DNA of 38,514 nt from Lysobacterales bacterium (lineage in GTDB: Bacteria; Pseudomonadota; Gammaproteobacteria; Xanthomonadales; SZUA-36). This document shows positions 9,587 through 18,182 of this stretch, piece after piece; position 1 is the first letter of the stretch; every line of letters starts with the position of its first letter. Both the position numbers and the translations under genes were made by a program. The DNA lies in the NCBI GenBank assembly GCA_013042915.1, contig JABDPF010000021.1, positions 1-38,514 of the forward strand, in the 5' to 3' direction. The notes under the pieces were generated by a model, which saw nothing but the letters and a program-made list of their open reading frames with translations, made no database searches and was not told the origin of the DNA.

Positions 9587-10324
9587 TCACATGTTCAATG
9601 ACCGCCCACCGTCCACGGCGAGGATCTGGCCGGTGACGTACGGCGCGTCGAGGGCGAAATAGGCGACCGCGGTGGCGATGTCGTCGGCTTCTCCTATGCG
9701 TTTCATTACCGTTTTATCCAGAACGGCTTGCTTGGCGGAATCATCGGACTCGTTCTCGGGCCAGAGGATGGCACCGGGCGAAACCCCGTTCACCCGAATC
9801 GTGGGGCCAAGCTCTGCTGCCATGGACTGGGTCATCATCTCGAGGCCCGCTTTCGATATCACGTAGACCCCGTGGTTTGATAGCGGACGGCGAGCATAGA
9901 TATCCACGATGTTGATGACCGAGCCACCACCCGTTTTCAGGTCTTCGAGCAAGGCCTGCACCAGGAAGTAAGGCCCTCGCAGGTTGCTGTTGATCAGGTC
10001 CTCCCACTCCCAGACCTGGGTCTCGCCGACCTGCGTCGGGTAAAAGCGCGACGCGTTGTTCACCAGGATGTCCAGGCGATCGAATCGGGCACGAAACGCC
10101 TCGGCCAACGACTGTATATCGTCGAGGCTCGACAGGTCCGCGCTGGCGACCGCCGCGCTGTCCGGGCGGATACCGTTGAGGCGATCGGCCAGCGACTCGG
10201 CCCGGTCTACGCTGGAATTGCAGTGCAACAGCACGTCACAACCTCGCGCGTGCAGGGTTTCGGCAGTGCAGGCGCCAATGCGCGCAGCGGCGCCGGTAAC
10301 GAGGGCAGTTTTTCTACTGGACAT
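9587..10324 (-). CDS. Short-chain dehydrogenase, pteridine reductase (FolM/PTR1-like)
   Basis: The 245-residue protein is a classical-size SDR. It has the nucleotide motif TGAAARIG (10-17), NNAS near 89-92, and catalytic Y154 and K158. At the usual Ser position of SDRs it has Asp141 in NIVDIYARR. The D-x(12)-Y-x(3)-K spacing matches PTR1-type pteridine reductases (D181, Y194, K198 in trypanosomatid PTR1) and the FolM family. The likely reaction is NADPH-dependent reduction of dihydropterins, for example to tetrahydromonapterin, or of dihydrofolate. ATG 10324 was chosen with GGAG upstream; a GTG 21 bp further out is less likely. It lies convergent to folB-folK, and that pterin context supports the call. 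It is divergent from the next gene by 30 bp. Confidence 0.82.
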   Translation of the reverse strand: MSSRKTALVTGAAARIGACTAETLHARGCDVLLHCNSSVDRAESLADRLNGIRPDSAAVASADLSSLDDIQSLAEAFRARFDRLDILVNNASRFYPTQVGETQVWEWEDLINSNLRGPYFLVQALLEDLKTGGGSVINIVDIYARRPLSNHGVYVISKAGLEMMTQSMAAELGPTIRVNGVSPGAILWPENESDDSAKQAVLDKTVMKRIGEADDIATAVAYFALDAPYVTGQILAVDGGRSLNM

Positions 10325-10354
10325 GCTCAGTTTGCTCCAACACACTTCGGGGAT

Positions 10355-11527
10355 ATGGCTTCAGACATCCTGCCCGAACCCCCTCCAGAGCTCAAGCGCC
10401 ACAGCGCGCACCTGGCAAGCCGCATTCGTGCCGTCATTCGCGACCAGGGACCCATGCCCTTCTCTCGGTACATGGATATGGCGCTTTACGAGCCCGGACT
10501 CGGCTACTATTCGGCCGGCCTGCACAAGTTGGGCAAAGAAGGTGATTTCACGACCGCTCCCGAACTGGGCGGCCTGTTCGCGGCTTGCATGGCCCGTCAA
10601 TGTGCCGAGATAGGTGAGGAACTCGGCACATTCGAAATCCTGGAGGTCGGGGCGGGCACCGGGCGGCTGGCCGCCGCAATTCTTGGTGGCATGAATCCGG
10701 AAGGTGGTCCCGCCCGCTATCGAATTCTGGAGCGCAGCGCCGACCTTCGCGCCGTGCAGCGCGAGACGATCGCCGAGCGCGTTGCCGATGGGCTGGAGCG
10801 TGTCGAGTGGTTGGACCAACCTCCCGACCGGGACTGGCAAGGCGTGCTGATCGCCAACGAGGTGATTGATGCCCTCGCGGCAGAGCGTTTCGAGGTGCAC
10901 GGCGGCGCCGTTCGGCAACTGTGCGTACGGGAATCCGGGGAGGGATTCAATTGGGCCACGCGCCCTGCCCCCACCGTCCTCGAAACCGCCGTCCGAAATC
11001 TGGAGTCGGATCTGGACAAGGCGTTCAAACACGAATACCGCTCCGAGCTACACCTGCAACTGGCGCCCTGGCTGAGCGCCATCACCGTGCGAATGACGCG
11101 AGGGCTCGCGCTGTTTGTCGATTACGGCTATCCGCGCAGCGAGTACTACCTGCACGAGCGCAGCGACGGCACGCTGATGTGCCACTACCGCCACCGTGCA
11201 CACGCCGACCCGTTCTTCTGGCCGGGCTTGCAGGACATCACGGCATGGGTGGATTTCACGGCGCTGGCAGAGGCGGCAGACGCCTGCGGCCTCGAGGTGG
11301 AGGGCTACACAACGCAGGCGATGTTCCTGACCGGCTGCGGGCTCGAGGCGGTTCTGCAGGAAAGAGCGGCGACGGCCGACGATGGCGGCCTTGCGCTGGG
11401 CGCGGAAGCCCGTCAGTTACTCATGCCCGGCATGATGGGCGAGCGTTTCCAGGTAATGGGGCTTGGCCGTGGGCTTGAGCGCATGCCGTCCGGCTTCAGC
11501 CTGGTCGACCTGAGATTCCGGCTATAG
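10355..11527 (+). CDS. MidA/NDUFAF7-family SAM-dependent methyltransferase
   Basis: The product from ATG 10355 is 390 residues. The N-terminus holds the DUF185/COG1565 signature: PFSRYMDMALYEPGLGYY, then GDFTTAPELGGLF. A SAM-binding LEVGAGTGRLAA follows near residue 90, with FVDYGYPRSEYY and MCHYRHRAH further on. The mitochondrial relative NDUFAF7 methylates an Arg of the complex I subunit NDUFS2. Bacterial members are uncharacterised, so the substrate here is unknown. The frame is also open upstream to 10223, but that part overlaps the reductase gene and does not look like the family. Its 3' end overlaps the convergent cca gene by 32 bp. Confidence 0.92.
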   Translation: MASDILPEPPPELKRHSAHLASRIRAVIRDQGPMPFSRYMDMALYEPGLGYYSAGLHKLGKEGDFTTAPELGGLFAACMARQCAEIGEELGTFEILEVGAGTGRLAAAILGGMNPEGGPARYRILERSADLRAVQRETIAERVADGLERVEWLDQPPDRDWQGVLIANEVIDALAAERFEVHGGAVRQLCVRESGEGFNWATRPAPTVLETAVRNLESDLDKAFKHEYRSELHLQLAPWLSAITVRMTRGLALFVDYGYPRSEYYLHERSDGTLMCHYRHRAHADPFFWPGLQDITAWVDFTALAEAADACGLEVEGYTTQAMFLTGCGLEAVLQERAATADDGGLALGAEARQLLMPGMMGERFQVMGLGRGLERMPSGFSLVDLRFRL

Positions 11528-12728
11528 CCTCGATACGGGCCTCGCGCAGCTTATTGCCGATCTGGCTGCCTTTCAAACCCGTGGTTTCGAGATCGCGGGC
11601 TCGCACCGCTAGCGCCGCCTGCAGGGCTGCCGCGAGCAAGTCAGCCTGCGGATAGGGCCGGTTTTCGTAATTTTTTCGACCACGGTAATCCGCCTCGCAG
11701 GCGCGCACGAAATCATCCAGGCCTTCCGGCCGGCGCAACAGATCGGCTTTTTCGAGCAACCGTAACCGGGTGGCAGGCTTCATTTCGGCCATCATGTGAC
11801 AGCGCAGGTGCAGCCCGGTCACCCGGATCGCCAGGTCGCTGTAGCGACCGGGCGCGCGCAGACGCTCGCAGATGCGACGCGCCAGCGGCACCCCGCGCTG
11901 TTCATGCCGGCGGTGCGAAGGCCATTCCTCGCGCGGCGTGACGCCTTTACCCACGTCATGCAGCAGCAAGGCGAACACGACCTCCGGACCCCAACCCCGG
12001 CGGGCCGCGTAATCCATGGCCAGGACCACGTGTTGCCCGGTGTCGATTTCAGGATGATAGCGCTCGGGTTGCGGAACCCCGAACAGGGCATCGACTTCGG
12101 GCAGCAGGCGCTCCAATGCGCCGCATCCTCGCAATACGTCGACAAAAACGCCCGGGCGTGGCGAGGCCATCGCGCCCGCGATCTCGGTCCAGATACGCTC
12201 CGCGGCCAGGTAGGCGAGTTCTCCCGACTCCGTCACACTGCGCATCAGATCCATCGTTTCGGGGTGCACGGTGAAATCCATCGGGGCAAGCCGGGCGGCG
12301 AAGCGGGCCACGCGAAGCACGCGCAGGGGGTCTTCGCGAAACGCCGGTGATACGTGACGCAGCACCCGGCGCTCCAGGTCTGCTCGACCGCCATGGGGAT
12401 CGATCAGATCACCATCGGCATCCCGGGCCATCGCGTTCACCGTCAGGTCACGGCGTAGCAAGTCCTCTTCCAGGCTGACTTCCGGGCCAAAGTCGACGGT
12501 GAAACCATGGTAGCCGTGTCCCTGCTTGCGCTCGGTCCGGGCCAGGGCGTATTCCTCGGCCGTGTCGGGGTGCAGAAATACGGGAAATGAGGCCCCCACC
12601 TGACGATAGCCCTGCTCGAGCAGATCCTCGGGCCGCGCGCCCACCACCACCCAGTCGATTTCCCGGGGCTCCAGGCCGAGCAGTTCGTCGCGCACCGCGC
12701 CGCCGACCCGGTAGACACGGTAGCTCAT
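11496..12728 (-). CDS. cca: CCA tRNA nucleotidyltransferase with HD domain
   Basis: Cca adds or repairs the CCA end of tRNAs. The 410-residue protein aligns along its length with E. coli Cca (412). It has VGGAVRDELLG (head domain), the RRDLTVNAMA motif, DPHGGRADLERRVLRHVSPAF, EDPLRVLRVARFAARL, and a C-terminal HD phosphohydrolase motif LLHDVGKG. One departure: the catalytic DxD metal pair reads E23-I-D25 (EIDWVVVG), where E. coli has DRDWVVVG. The codon is GAA. The gene starts 1 bp beyond the stop of the NDUFA9-like gene, so it is coupled to it. It overlaps the convergent methyltransferase gene by 32 bp. Confidence 0.96.
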   Translation of the reverse strand: MSYRVYRVGGAVRDELLGLEPREIDWVVVGARPEDLLEQGYRQVGASFPVFLHPDTAEEYALARTERKQGHGYHGFTVDFGPEVSLEEDLLRRDLTVNAMARDADGDLIDPHGGRADLERRVLRHVSPAFREDPLRVLRVARFAARLAPMDFTVHPETMDLMRSVTESGELAYLAAERIWTEIAGAMASPRPGVFVDVLRGCGALERLLPEVDALFGVPQPERYHPEIDTGQHVVLAMDYAARRGWGPEVVFALLLHDVGKGVTPREEWPSHRRHEQRGVPLARRICERLRAPGRYSDLAIRVTGLHLRCHMMAEMKPATRLRLLEKADLLRRPEGLDDFVRACEADYRGRKNYENRPYPQADLLAAALQAALAVRARDLETTGLKGSQIGNKLREARIEAIAGISGRPG

Positions 12729-12729
12729 C

Positions 12730-13665
12730 TCAACGGGATTGGCGTCGGGAAGCGTCGAGACGCTGCTGGTGTTTGCTCTGGCCCAGATAGTCCGGCACCA
12801 GGCTCTCGATCGAGCGTGGTTGGATATCGAAACGGGGCAAGCTGCTGTTGTCGCTGGTATTCGGGGTCTGCAATGAGCGGAAATTATCGGTGGAAAACGG
12901 CTTTCCGGGAACGAAATCCATCACCATTGCCTGCATTCGGGAAATTCCGTCGGGCAGCCCGATTACCGGACGCTTGACGCCGGCCGCTTCCGCCGTGTAC
13001 TCCACCAGTTCCTTGAGGCTGTACTTCCGCGGCCCCACCGCAACGAGGGTCTCACCGGCCGTTTCGGGGTCATCCAGCACCTTGGCCAGAAGGGTAGCCA
13101 CGTCGCCTGCCCAGACCGGCTGCATGCGAGCATCAGGGCACGCCAGCGGGAGGAAGGGAGACAACTTCAACAAGGTCGCGAAGCGGTTGAAGAAGTCGTC
13201 GCCACGCCCGAATATCACCGACGGCTGGATGATCGTCACCTGCATGTCGTCGGCCGCTTTGAGATAGGCCTCGGCCTCACCCTTGCTTTGCAGATAATGG
13301 CTGCTGCCCTCTCCGGCGCCCAGCGCACTGACCTGGACGAAGCGAGTGATACCGGCACGCCGGCACGCCTCCACGGCCTGTTCCACCAATGCAACGTGGA
13401 CTTTACGAAAGCCGTCCCCGTCGCGCCCTTTCTCGTTCAGAATCCCAACCATGTTGACCACGGCATCGGCGCCCTCGAAGCGGTCGACCAGGGCCTCGAT
13501 GCCCCAGTCTTTCTGCTGCTTGATGCTCACCCTGGGTACTACGCTCAAGTCACGGCAACCGGGCTTGTAGCGCGTCAGGGCCACGCAGTCGTGCCCGGCC
13601 GCGGACAGGGCCGGCAGTACGTAGTGACCCAGAAATCCGGTGGCACCAAGTAAAACGATTCGCAT
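12730..13665 (-). CDS. NDUFA9-like NAD(P)-binding protein (extended/atypical SDR)
   Basis: The 311-residue product begins MRIVLLGATGFLGHYVLPAL, an N-terminal NAD(P)-binding GxxGxxG loop. It continues with VNMVGILNEKGRD, FVQVSALGAGEGSSHYLQSK, IIQPSVIFGRGDDFFNRF and a conserved MQPVWAGDVA. These are hallmarks of the complex I NDUFA9 subunit family of atypical SDRs. In bacteria the role is unproven; quinone or electron-transport assembly is often suggested. ATG 13665 has a strong GAGGAG site 7 nt upstream. A 6-bp hairpin (13679-13696) lies between it and slt. It is the middle gene of slt - this gene - cca. The open frame upstream of 13665 is only the shadow of slt. Confidence 0.93.
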   Translation of the reverse strand: MRIVLLGATGFLGHYVLPALSAAGHDCVALTRYKPGCRDLSVVPRVSIKQQKDWGIEALVDRFEGADAVVNMVGILNEKGRDGDGFRKVHVALVEQAVEACRRAGITRFVQVSALGAGEGSSHYLQSKGEAEAYLKAADDMQVTIIQPSVIFGRGDDFFNRFATLLKLSPFLPLACPDARMQPVWAGDVATLLAKVLDDPETAGETLVAVGPRKYSLKELVEYTAEAAGVKRPVIGLPDGISRMQAMVMDFVPGKPFSTDNFRSLQTPNTSDNSSLPRFDIQPRSIESLVPDYLGQSKHQQRLDASRRQSR

Positions 13666-13700
13666 GATCAACTCCTCTGGTCCCTGCCGCGGGACCTGGC

Positions 13701-15773
13701 TCAACTTTCGGCTCTGCAAACGACCTCGGCCGTTCCCGGCGGATCGGCCTGCGGCAGACCGATGGGTGGCATCCGCGAGGATACCCGGGGAACAGGCTGA
13801 CCGAGCCGCCAAGCGTAAATCGTAGCAAAAGCCATTACCCTTGGGATGTAATCCCGTGTCTCGAAGTACGGCAGCGTATCGATCCAGACGACGGGGTCCC
13901 CAGTGTAACCATCGGCGATCCAGCGGTCGACCGCGCGTGGCCCGGCATTGTAGGCACCGGTGGCCAGCACGGGATGGCCCTGAAAACGCGCGAGCATCTC
14001 GGCCATGTAAGTCGTGCCGAACATGATGTTTGCGGCAGGATCCAGCAATTGAGAGCGACCCTGATACGTCAGCTTGTGGCGGCGCGCCAACTGAGTGGCC
14101 GTGTGGGGCGTCACCTGCATCAGCCCGCGGGCCCCGGCGTGCGAAATCGCATCTGCCGCGAGCGCGCTCTCCGAGCGCATCAGCCCCATCACCCACGATG
14201 GATCGACCCCGGCCTGGGCAGAGCGCGCCCGAACGAGTTCGATGTAATCGAGCGGAAATCGCCAATCGTACCAGCGCGTGTCGCCGCTGTTCCCCAACGC
14301 CGAGATCGCCGCGTCCGGCCAACCCTCCTCGACTGCCACGGCCGCCGCGGCACGCAGCGTATCGTCGTCCACGCCCTGCGCTGCCCTGCGCCATTCGCTT
14401 CGTGCCCAATTTGAGAGGCCGACGGCCCGTAATTCAAGCGCTCGCTGGACGGCCGCGTGCTGGCGGAACCCATCGATCGCCTCCATCGGTACGCGGGGAG
14501 GTTCGGGGCAAATGGTGTACGGCAGGTCGAGGACATCGGCGGCGAGGAAGCCATAAAACGTCGCGCGCGAGGCCAGCTCGGCCATCTGCCGATTGCCTTC
14601 GTCGACTTGCCCGGTCTCCAGCGCCGCACGTGCCATCCAGTAGAGCCAGCGGGAGTCGTCCTGGAGAGTCGATGACAGTTCCGCGATGGTACGGGAGGCG
14701 CCAGTCCAGTCGCCCTCGAACACTTGATAGCGAGCCTGCCACTCGAGCAGGCGGTCCTGTCGGAAGGCCTTGGGGACCGCCTCTAAGCGCTCGGGGGTCG
14801 CAGGCGAGCGGTTGACAGCCGACCACAGGGCCAGTTCCGCCAGCAGGCCGCCACGCGTATCCTCCGACCAGTCCTGCGAGTCATCCAGCAATTGGAAGAG
14901 CTCCCACGCCCGATCAGGATCGTTCCGCGCCAGGCGTCGCAGACCAAAATCGATAATCTGTCTTGCGCGCTCACCGGCTTCCCAGTGAACGGCCTGGTTG
15001 AGTGAGCGATAATCGCCCAGGTCCTGTCGGCGCCAGCGCTCGGCCCATGGCCTCTGTTCTGCATCGAGGAATCGCGCGGCGTAGCGTGCAAGGTTTCTCT
15101 CCCGCGCTCCCATCGCGAGCGCCACGCGCTCCCAGGCCAGCCCGTCCGTGATGCCGCCGGTGTCCCTGAGCCAGGCAAATACCGGATCACAGGCATCGGG
15201 TTGTGAGCTCCCGGCCGCCCAGAGTTGGCGCGCCACCGGCGCCAGGTCGTGGGTATCTCCCCGCTTGATTCTCGCGCGGGCGACATGGCAACGAACGGCG
15301 ACGTCGCTGGACTTTGGGCCGTACTGCAGCACCTCATCCCAACGACCCTGCTCGCCCAGGGAGCGCAGCCATGCCGTTTCGAGGGCGGGCGTGAAGGCCC
15401 AGTCGCGGTGATCGTCAAGGAACTGCGACAGGGTTTCGACAGGCACCTGCGCGCGCCGGTGACGAAAATCCTCGTATTGCAGGTAGGGGTAAAGCAGGTA
15501 GCGCCGAAGCCCCGGCATGGCTTGCCGGAAGGCATCGTGCTGGCCCTTCCTGGCGGATTCCCAGGCCTCGGCAAAGGCCTTCCTTTCTCCCTCGAGCGAC
15601 GCGGGATCGGCCGCCGCATGGCCGAAACCGAGACAGATCAGCACCAGCAACCCTGTCAGCAGGCGGGCACGAAGGGTAAACTCGCGGAGAGCTTCCCGCT
15701 TGGGGGACGGCCCGTCCGCGGGATGGACTGGATGAGAACGCACCGCGACAGCATAAGTAAAACCACCGCCCAT
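13701..15773 (-). CDS. slt: Soluble lytic murein transglycosylase (Slt70-type)
   Basis: Slt cleaves the peptidoglycan glycan strand to 1,6-anhydromuropeptides in the periplasm. From ATG 15773 the product is 690 residues (E. coli Slt70 is 645). It has a hydrophobic export segment (LLTGLLVLICLGFGHAAA, about residues 36-53), a long superhelical alpha-domain of repeats, and a C-terminal lysozyme-like domain. The catalytic Glu is E535 in LMRSESALA, followed by GARGLMQVTP and AYNAGPRAVDRW. The start is uncertain: ATG 15773 has no clear ribosome-binding site, and GTG 15743 would shorten the region before the signal peptide. The gene is divergent from the TauE-like permease by 17 bp. Confidence 0.93.
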   Translation of the reverse strand: MGGGFTYAVAVRSHPVHPADGPSPKREALREFTLRARLLTGLLVLICLGFGHAAADPASLEGERKAFAEAWESARKGQHDAFRQAMPGLRRYLLYPYLQYEDFRHRRAQVPVETLSQFLDDHRDWAFTPALETAWLRSLGEQGRWDEVLQYGPKSSDVAVRCHVARARIKRGDTHDLAPVARQLWAAGSSQPDACDPVFAWLRDTGGITDGLAWERVALAMGARERNLARYAARFLDAEQRPWAERWRRQDLGDYRSLNQAVHWEAGERARQIIDFGLRRLARNDPDRAWELFQLLDDSQDWSEDTRGGLLAELALWSAVNRSPATPERLEAVPKAFRQDRLLEWQARYQVFEGDWTGASRTIAELSSTLQDDSRWLYWMARAALETGQVDEGNRQMAELASRATFYGFLAADVLDLPYTICPEPPRVPMEAIDGFRQHAAVQRALELRAVGLSNWARSEWRRAAQGVDDDTLRAAAAVAVEEGWPDAAISALGNSGDTRWYDWRFPLDYIELVRARSAQAGVDPSWVMGLMRSESALAADAISHAGARGLMQVTPHTATQLARRHKLTYQGRSQLLDPAANIMFGTTYMAEMLARFQGHPVLATGAYNAGPRAVDRWIADGYTGDPVVWIDTLPYFETRDYIPRVMAFATIYAWRLGQPVPRVSSRMPPIGLPQADPPGTAEVVCRAES

Positions 15774-15790
15774 CAGCAAGAGGGAAGACG

Positions 15791-16582
15791 ATGAGCCTGT
15801 TGATCGTGCAATTACTCGCCATTGGCCTGTTGGCCGGCTACCTCGCCGGCTTCCTGGGCATCGGCGGCGGATTCGTTGTTGTCCCTGCGTTGACCTGGCT
15901 GTTCCTGCAGGACCCGGCCACCGCGCCGTTTGCCATCCACATGGCCATCGGGACGTCCCTGGCGACAATGCTGGTCACGTCGTTGAGTTCCATCGCGGCG
16001 CACCATCGTAAACAGGCCATCCGCTGGCCACTGGTGCGCATGCTGGCGCCCGGTCTTCTGCTGGGCGCGGTACTGGGCGCGGTCATCGCGGATTACCTGG
16101 AGCCGGGGATGCTGATTCGCGTGGTGGGCGTGTTTGCCGTGCTGGCTGGGCTTCAACTCATCCTCGGCCGCAAGGTTACCGGCGAGAAACCGTTACCCGG
16201 TCGTGCGGCGGTCGGCGGGGTGGGCCTGGTGATCGGGACCATCTCCAGCCTGATCGGGATCGGCGGCGGCGCCCTGACGGGGCCGTGGCAACTCTGGCAC
16301 GGGATTCGTGCCCAGAATGCGGTTGCCACCTCCGCCGCCTGCGGCTATCCGATCGCGATCGCCGGCTCGGTGACCTTCCTGTTACTGGGGATGAACGGCG
16401 GGCTGCCGCAAGGTTCGCTGGGCTATATCAACGTACCGGCCTTCGCCGGTATCGCCCTCGCCAGCGCCCTGGCCGCGCCGCTGGGCGCCGCGACGGTCCA
16501 CCGGCTGCGGCCGGCCACCGTCAAGCGCGTGTTCGGGGGATTCCTGATCCTGGTCGGGCTGAGAATGCTGGCCGGTTTCTGA
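15791..16582 (+). CDS. TauE/SafE-family (UPF0721/DUF81) membrane permease
   Basis: This 263-residue, very hydrophobic protein has about eight predicted membrane segments in two homologous halves. Each half has the family glycine motif: FLGIGGGFVVVPAL near residues 21-34 and LIGIGGGALTGPW near 155-167. Family members export sulfite, sulfoacetate or other small organic anions across the inner membrane. The substrate here cannot be inferred because no sulfur metabolism genes are adjacent. AGAGGG precedes ATG 15791. It is a single gene on its strand, ending convergent to the EEP gene with a 45-bp gap. Confidence 0.92.
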   Translation: MSLLIVQLLAIGLLAGYLAGFLGIGGGFVVVPALTWLFLQDPATAPFAIHMAIGTSLATMLVTSLSSIAAHHRKQAIRWPLVRMLAPGLLLGAVLGAVIADYLEPGMLIRVVGVFAVLAGLQLILGRKVTGEKPLPGRAAVGGVGLVIGTISSLIGIGGGALTGPWQLWHGIRAQNAVATSAACGYPIAIAGSVTFLLLGMNGGLPQGSLGYINVPAFAGIALASALAAPLGAATVHRLRPATVKRVFGGFLILVGLRMLAGF

Positions 16583-16627
16583 CCCGAACCCGGCAGCGGT
16601 GTTTCGTGAGTCGATGCGGCTCTCGGG

Positions 16628-17458
16628 CTAGACCCAGCCGCTGCTCTCGAGGCTCACCACGGGTCGCGCGGCCGGCAATTGAAGCCCCTTCGGCAACGCG
16701 ATTTCCAGCGCGACCGGACAGTGGTCCGAGAACGTCAGGTCGTGAACCTCTGCGGCCCCAACGTCGAGGCTTTCGCTCACCAGGATGTGATCGATCGCCC
16801 GTTGTGGCTGCCAGGAGGGGTAGCTGGCCATCTCTCGCGTCGGTGCACGTAGTGCCAGGGTTTCGCAGAACTCTCTCACCAGGGGACTGTCGGCGGACGT
16901 GTTGAAGTCACCCATCACGACCAGGTGGCGGCCCGAATCCAGTTCCCGCGCCAGGAACCGCAGCTGCTGAGCACGGGCCCGTTTGCCCAGCGCCAGGTGA
17001 ACAATGGCCACGTCGAGTCCGTTGCAGCTGGTTTCGAACCGCGCCAGCAACGTGCCGCGGCCGGGGATCACGCCGGGAAGCCGGTGCTCTTCCACCGCGT
17101 CGGGTTCAAAGCGGCTTAGGAACCCGTTGCCTGCGTAAGCCACTGTGCCGACCTTGCGGTTCGACTGGTGACACCAGAAAGGCATATCGGCGTGCGTGGC
17201 CAGGTACTTGGACTGGTTGATGAAACCGGAACGCAAACTGCCGGAATCGGCTTCCTGCAGCCCAACCATGTCGAAACCGGATGCGAAGTCCGCTATCGCG
17301 TCAAGATTCTCGACGCGCTGGCTGTGCGGTAAAACCTGACGCCAGCTGTGCGTGACGTACTGGCGATAGTGGGCAGTCGAGGTGCCTGCCTGGATATTGA
17401 AGCTCAGCAGACGTATTTTCTGCCCGGAGAGTGGGTCATTCTGCTGCGACACTTGCAC
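16628..17458 (-). CDS. Endonuclease/exonuclease/phosphatase (EEP) family hydrolase
   Basis: The 276-residue protein has the ordered EEP (PF03372) motifs: LSFNIQ near residue 18, GLQEAD near 66, MGDFNT near 182, IDHILVSE near 216 and SDHCPVALE near 244. The metal-binding Glu, the catalytic Asp/Asn pair and the final His are all intact. It hydrolyses a phosphodiester or phosphomonoester, but substrate cannot be told from sequence. There is no signal peptide or membrane segment. The GTG start at 17458 overlaps the end of dsbA by 23 bp and has a weak ribosome-binding site, so translation probably depends on coupling. From memory, Pseudomonas species have the same yihA / cytochrome c4 / dsbA / EEP arrangement. 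Confidence 0.9.
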   Translation of the reverse strand: MQVSQQNDPLSGQKIRLLSFNIQAGTSTAHYRQYVTHSWRQVLPHSQRVENLDAIADFASGFDMVGLQEADSGSLRSGFINQSKYLATHADMPFWCHQSNRKVGTVAYAGNGFLSRFEPDAVEEHRLPGVIPGRGTLLARFETSCNGLDVAIVHLALGKRARAQQLRFLARELDSGRHLVVMGDFNTSADSPLVREFCETLALRAPTREMASYPSWQPQRAIDHILVSESLDVGAAEVHDLTFSDHCPVALEIALPKGLQLPAARPVVSLESSGWV

Positions 17459-18116
17459 TCTTCAACCGGGCGCGCTCGATTTCCACCAGGTAATCTACGA
17501 CATCGAGCATCGCCTCAAAACTCGGCAGCGCCGCGTTTCCAGATATGCGGTATTTCCCATTCACCACCAGCGAAGGGGTCCCGGTGATGCCATAGGCCCG
17601 AACGAGCTGTTGCTCTTTGCGGATCTTGCCATCCACGGCGAACGATTGTGCCGTCGAGAGGAACTTTTTCTTGTCGGCTCCGAACTGCACGTAGAAGTCA
17701 GCGATTTCGTCCAGGCTGCGCATGACCTTCTTCTCTTTCCAGAGCCGGTCCATCATGGCCATGTGGACTTCTTCGGGAAGGTTCATGATGTGCGCCGTGG
17801 CGAAGGCCCGCGCGTAGAGCTCCCATGAACCACGGCCGAATACGACCGCAACGCGTTTGAAGTCAACGTGTTCCGGGGTTTTCGCTGCCCACGCATTGAT
17901 ATAAGGCTCAAACGTGCTGCAGTGGCTGCACAGGTAGCTGAACAGCTCCAGCACTTCGACCTTGTCGCCGGTCACGGCGGAGGCGTTGTCGATCTCGAAG
18001 TAGTGGAGTCCTTCCTGGTACGGAACAAGCCCCCGGCCCTGCGCCTGAACGGCGCCGGCCATTATCGTTGTCAGGGCCAGCAGCGTGGCTGCCAGCCCGA
18101 ATTTATTTACCTTCAT
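17436..18116 (-). CDS. dsbA: Thiol:disulfide interchange protein DsbA (CSHC active site)
   Basis: DsbA introduces disulfides into exported proteins in the periplasm. The 226-residue precursor has a signal peptide of about 25 residues (cleavage near AVQA-Q), then a thioredoxin fold with an inserted helical domain. The active site is C63-S-H-C66, in place of the usual CPHC. The cis-Pro loop is normal (GTPSLVVNG). ATG 18116 has GGAGAG 7 nt upstream; an upstream TTG was rejected. It follows the cytochrome c4 gene after 66 bp, a gap that contains a 6-bp hairpin (18145-18150 with 18163-18168). The EEP gene overlaps its end. Confidence 0.95.
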   Translation of the reverse strand: MKVNKFGLAATLLALTTIMAGAVQAQGRGLVPYQEGLHYFEIDNASAVTGDKVEVLELFSYLCSHCSTFEPYINAWAAKTPEHVDFKRVAVVFGRGSWELYARAFATAHIMNLPEEVHMAMMDRLWKEKKVMRSLDEIADFYVQFGADKKKFLSTAQSFAVDGKIRKEQQLVRAYGITGTPSLVVNGKYRISGNAALPSFEAMLDVVDYLVEIERARLKSASVAAE

Positions 18117-18182
18117 ATCAAAACTCTCCAAATGTATTCTGCGCTCGGGGCTCTAATTACGACCCCGATGCCCTTACTGGGT

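Noticed and set aside
10223-10354. N-terminal extension of the MidA-like gene
   Set aside because: Overlaps the divergent reductase gene, has low-complexity Gly/Ala/Ser composition and no family similarity.
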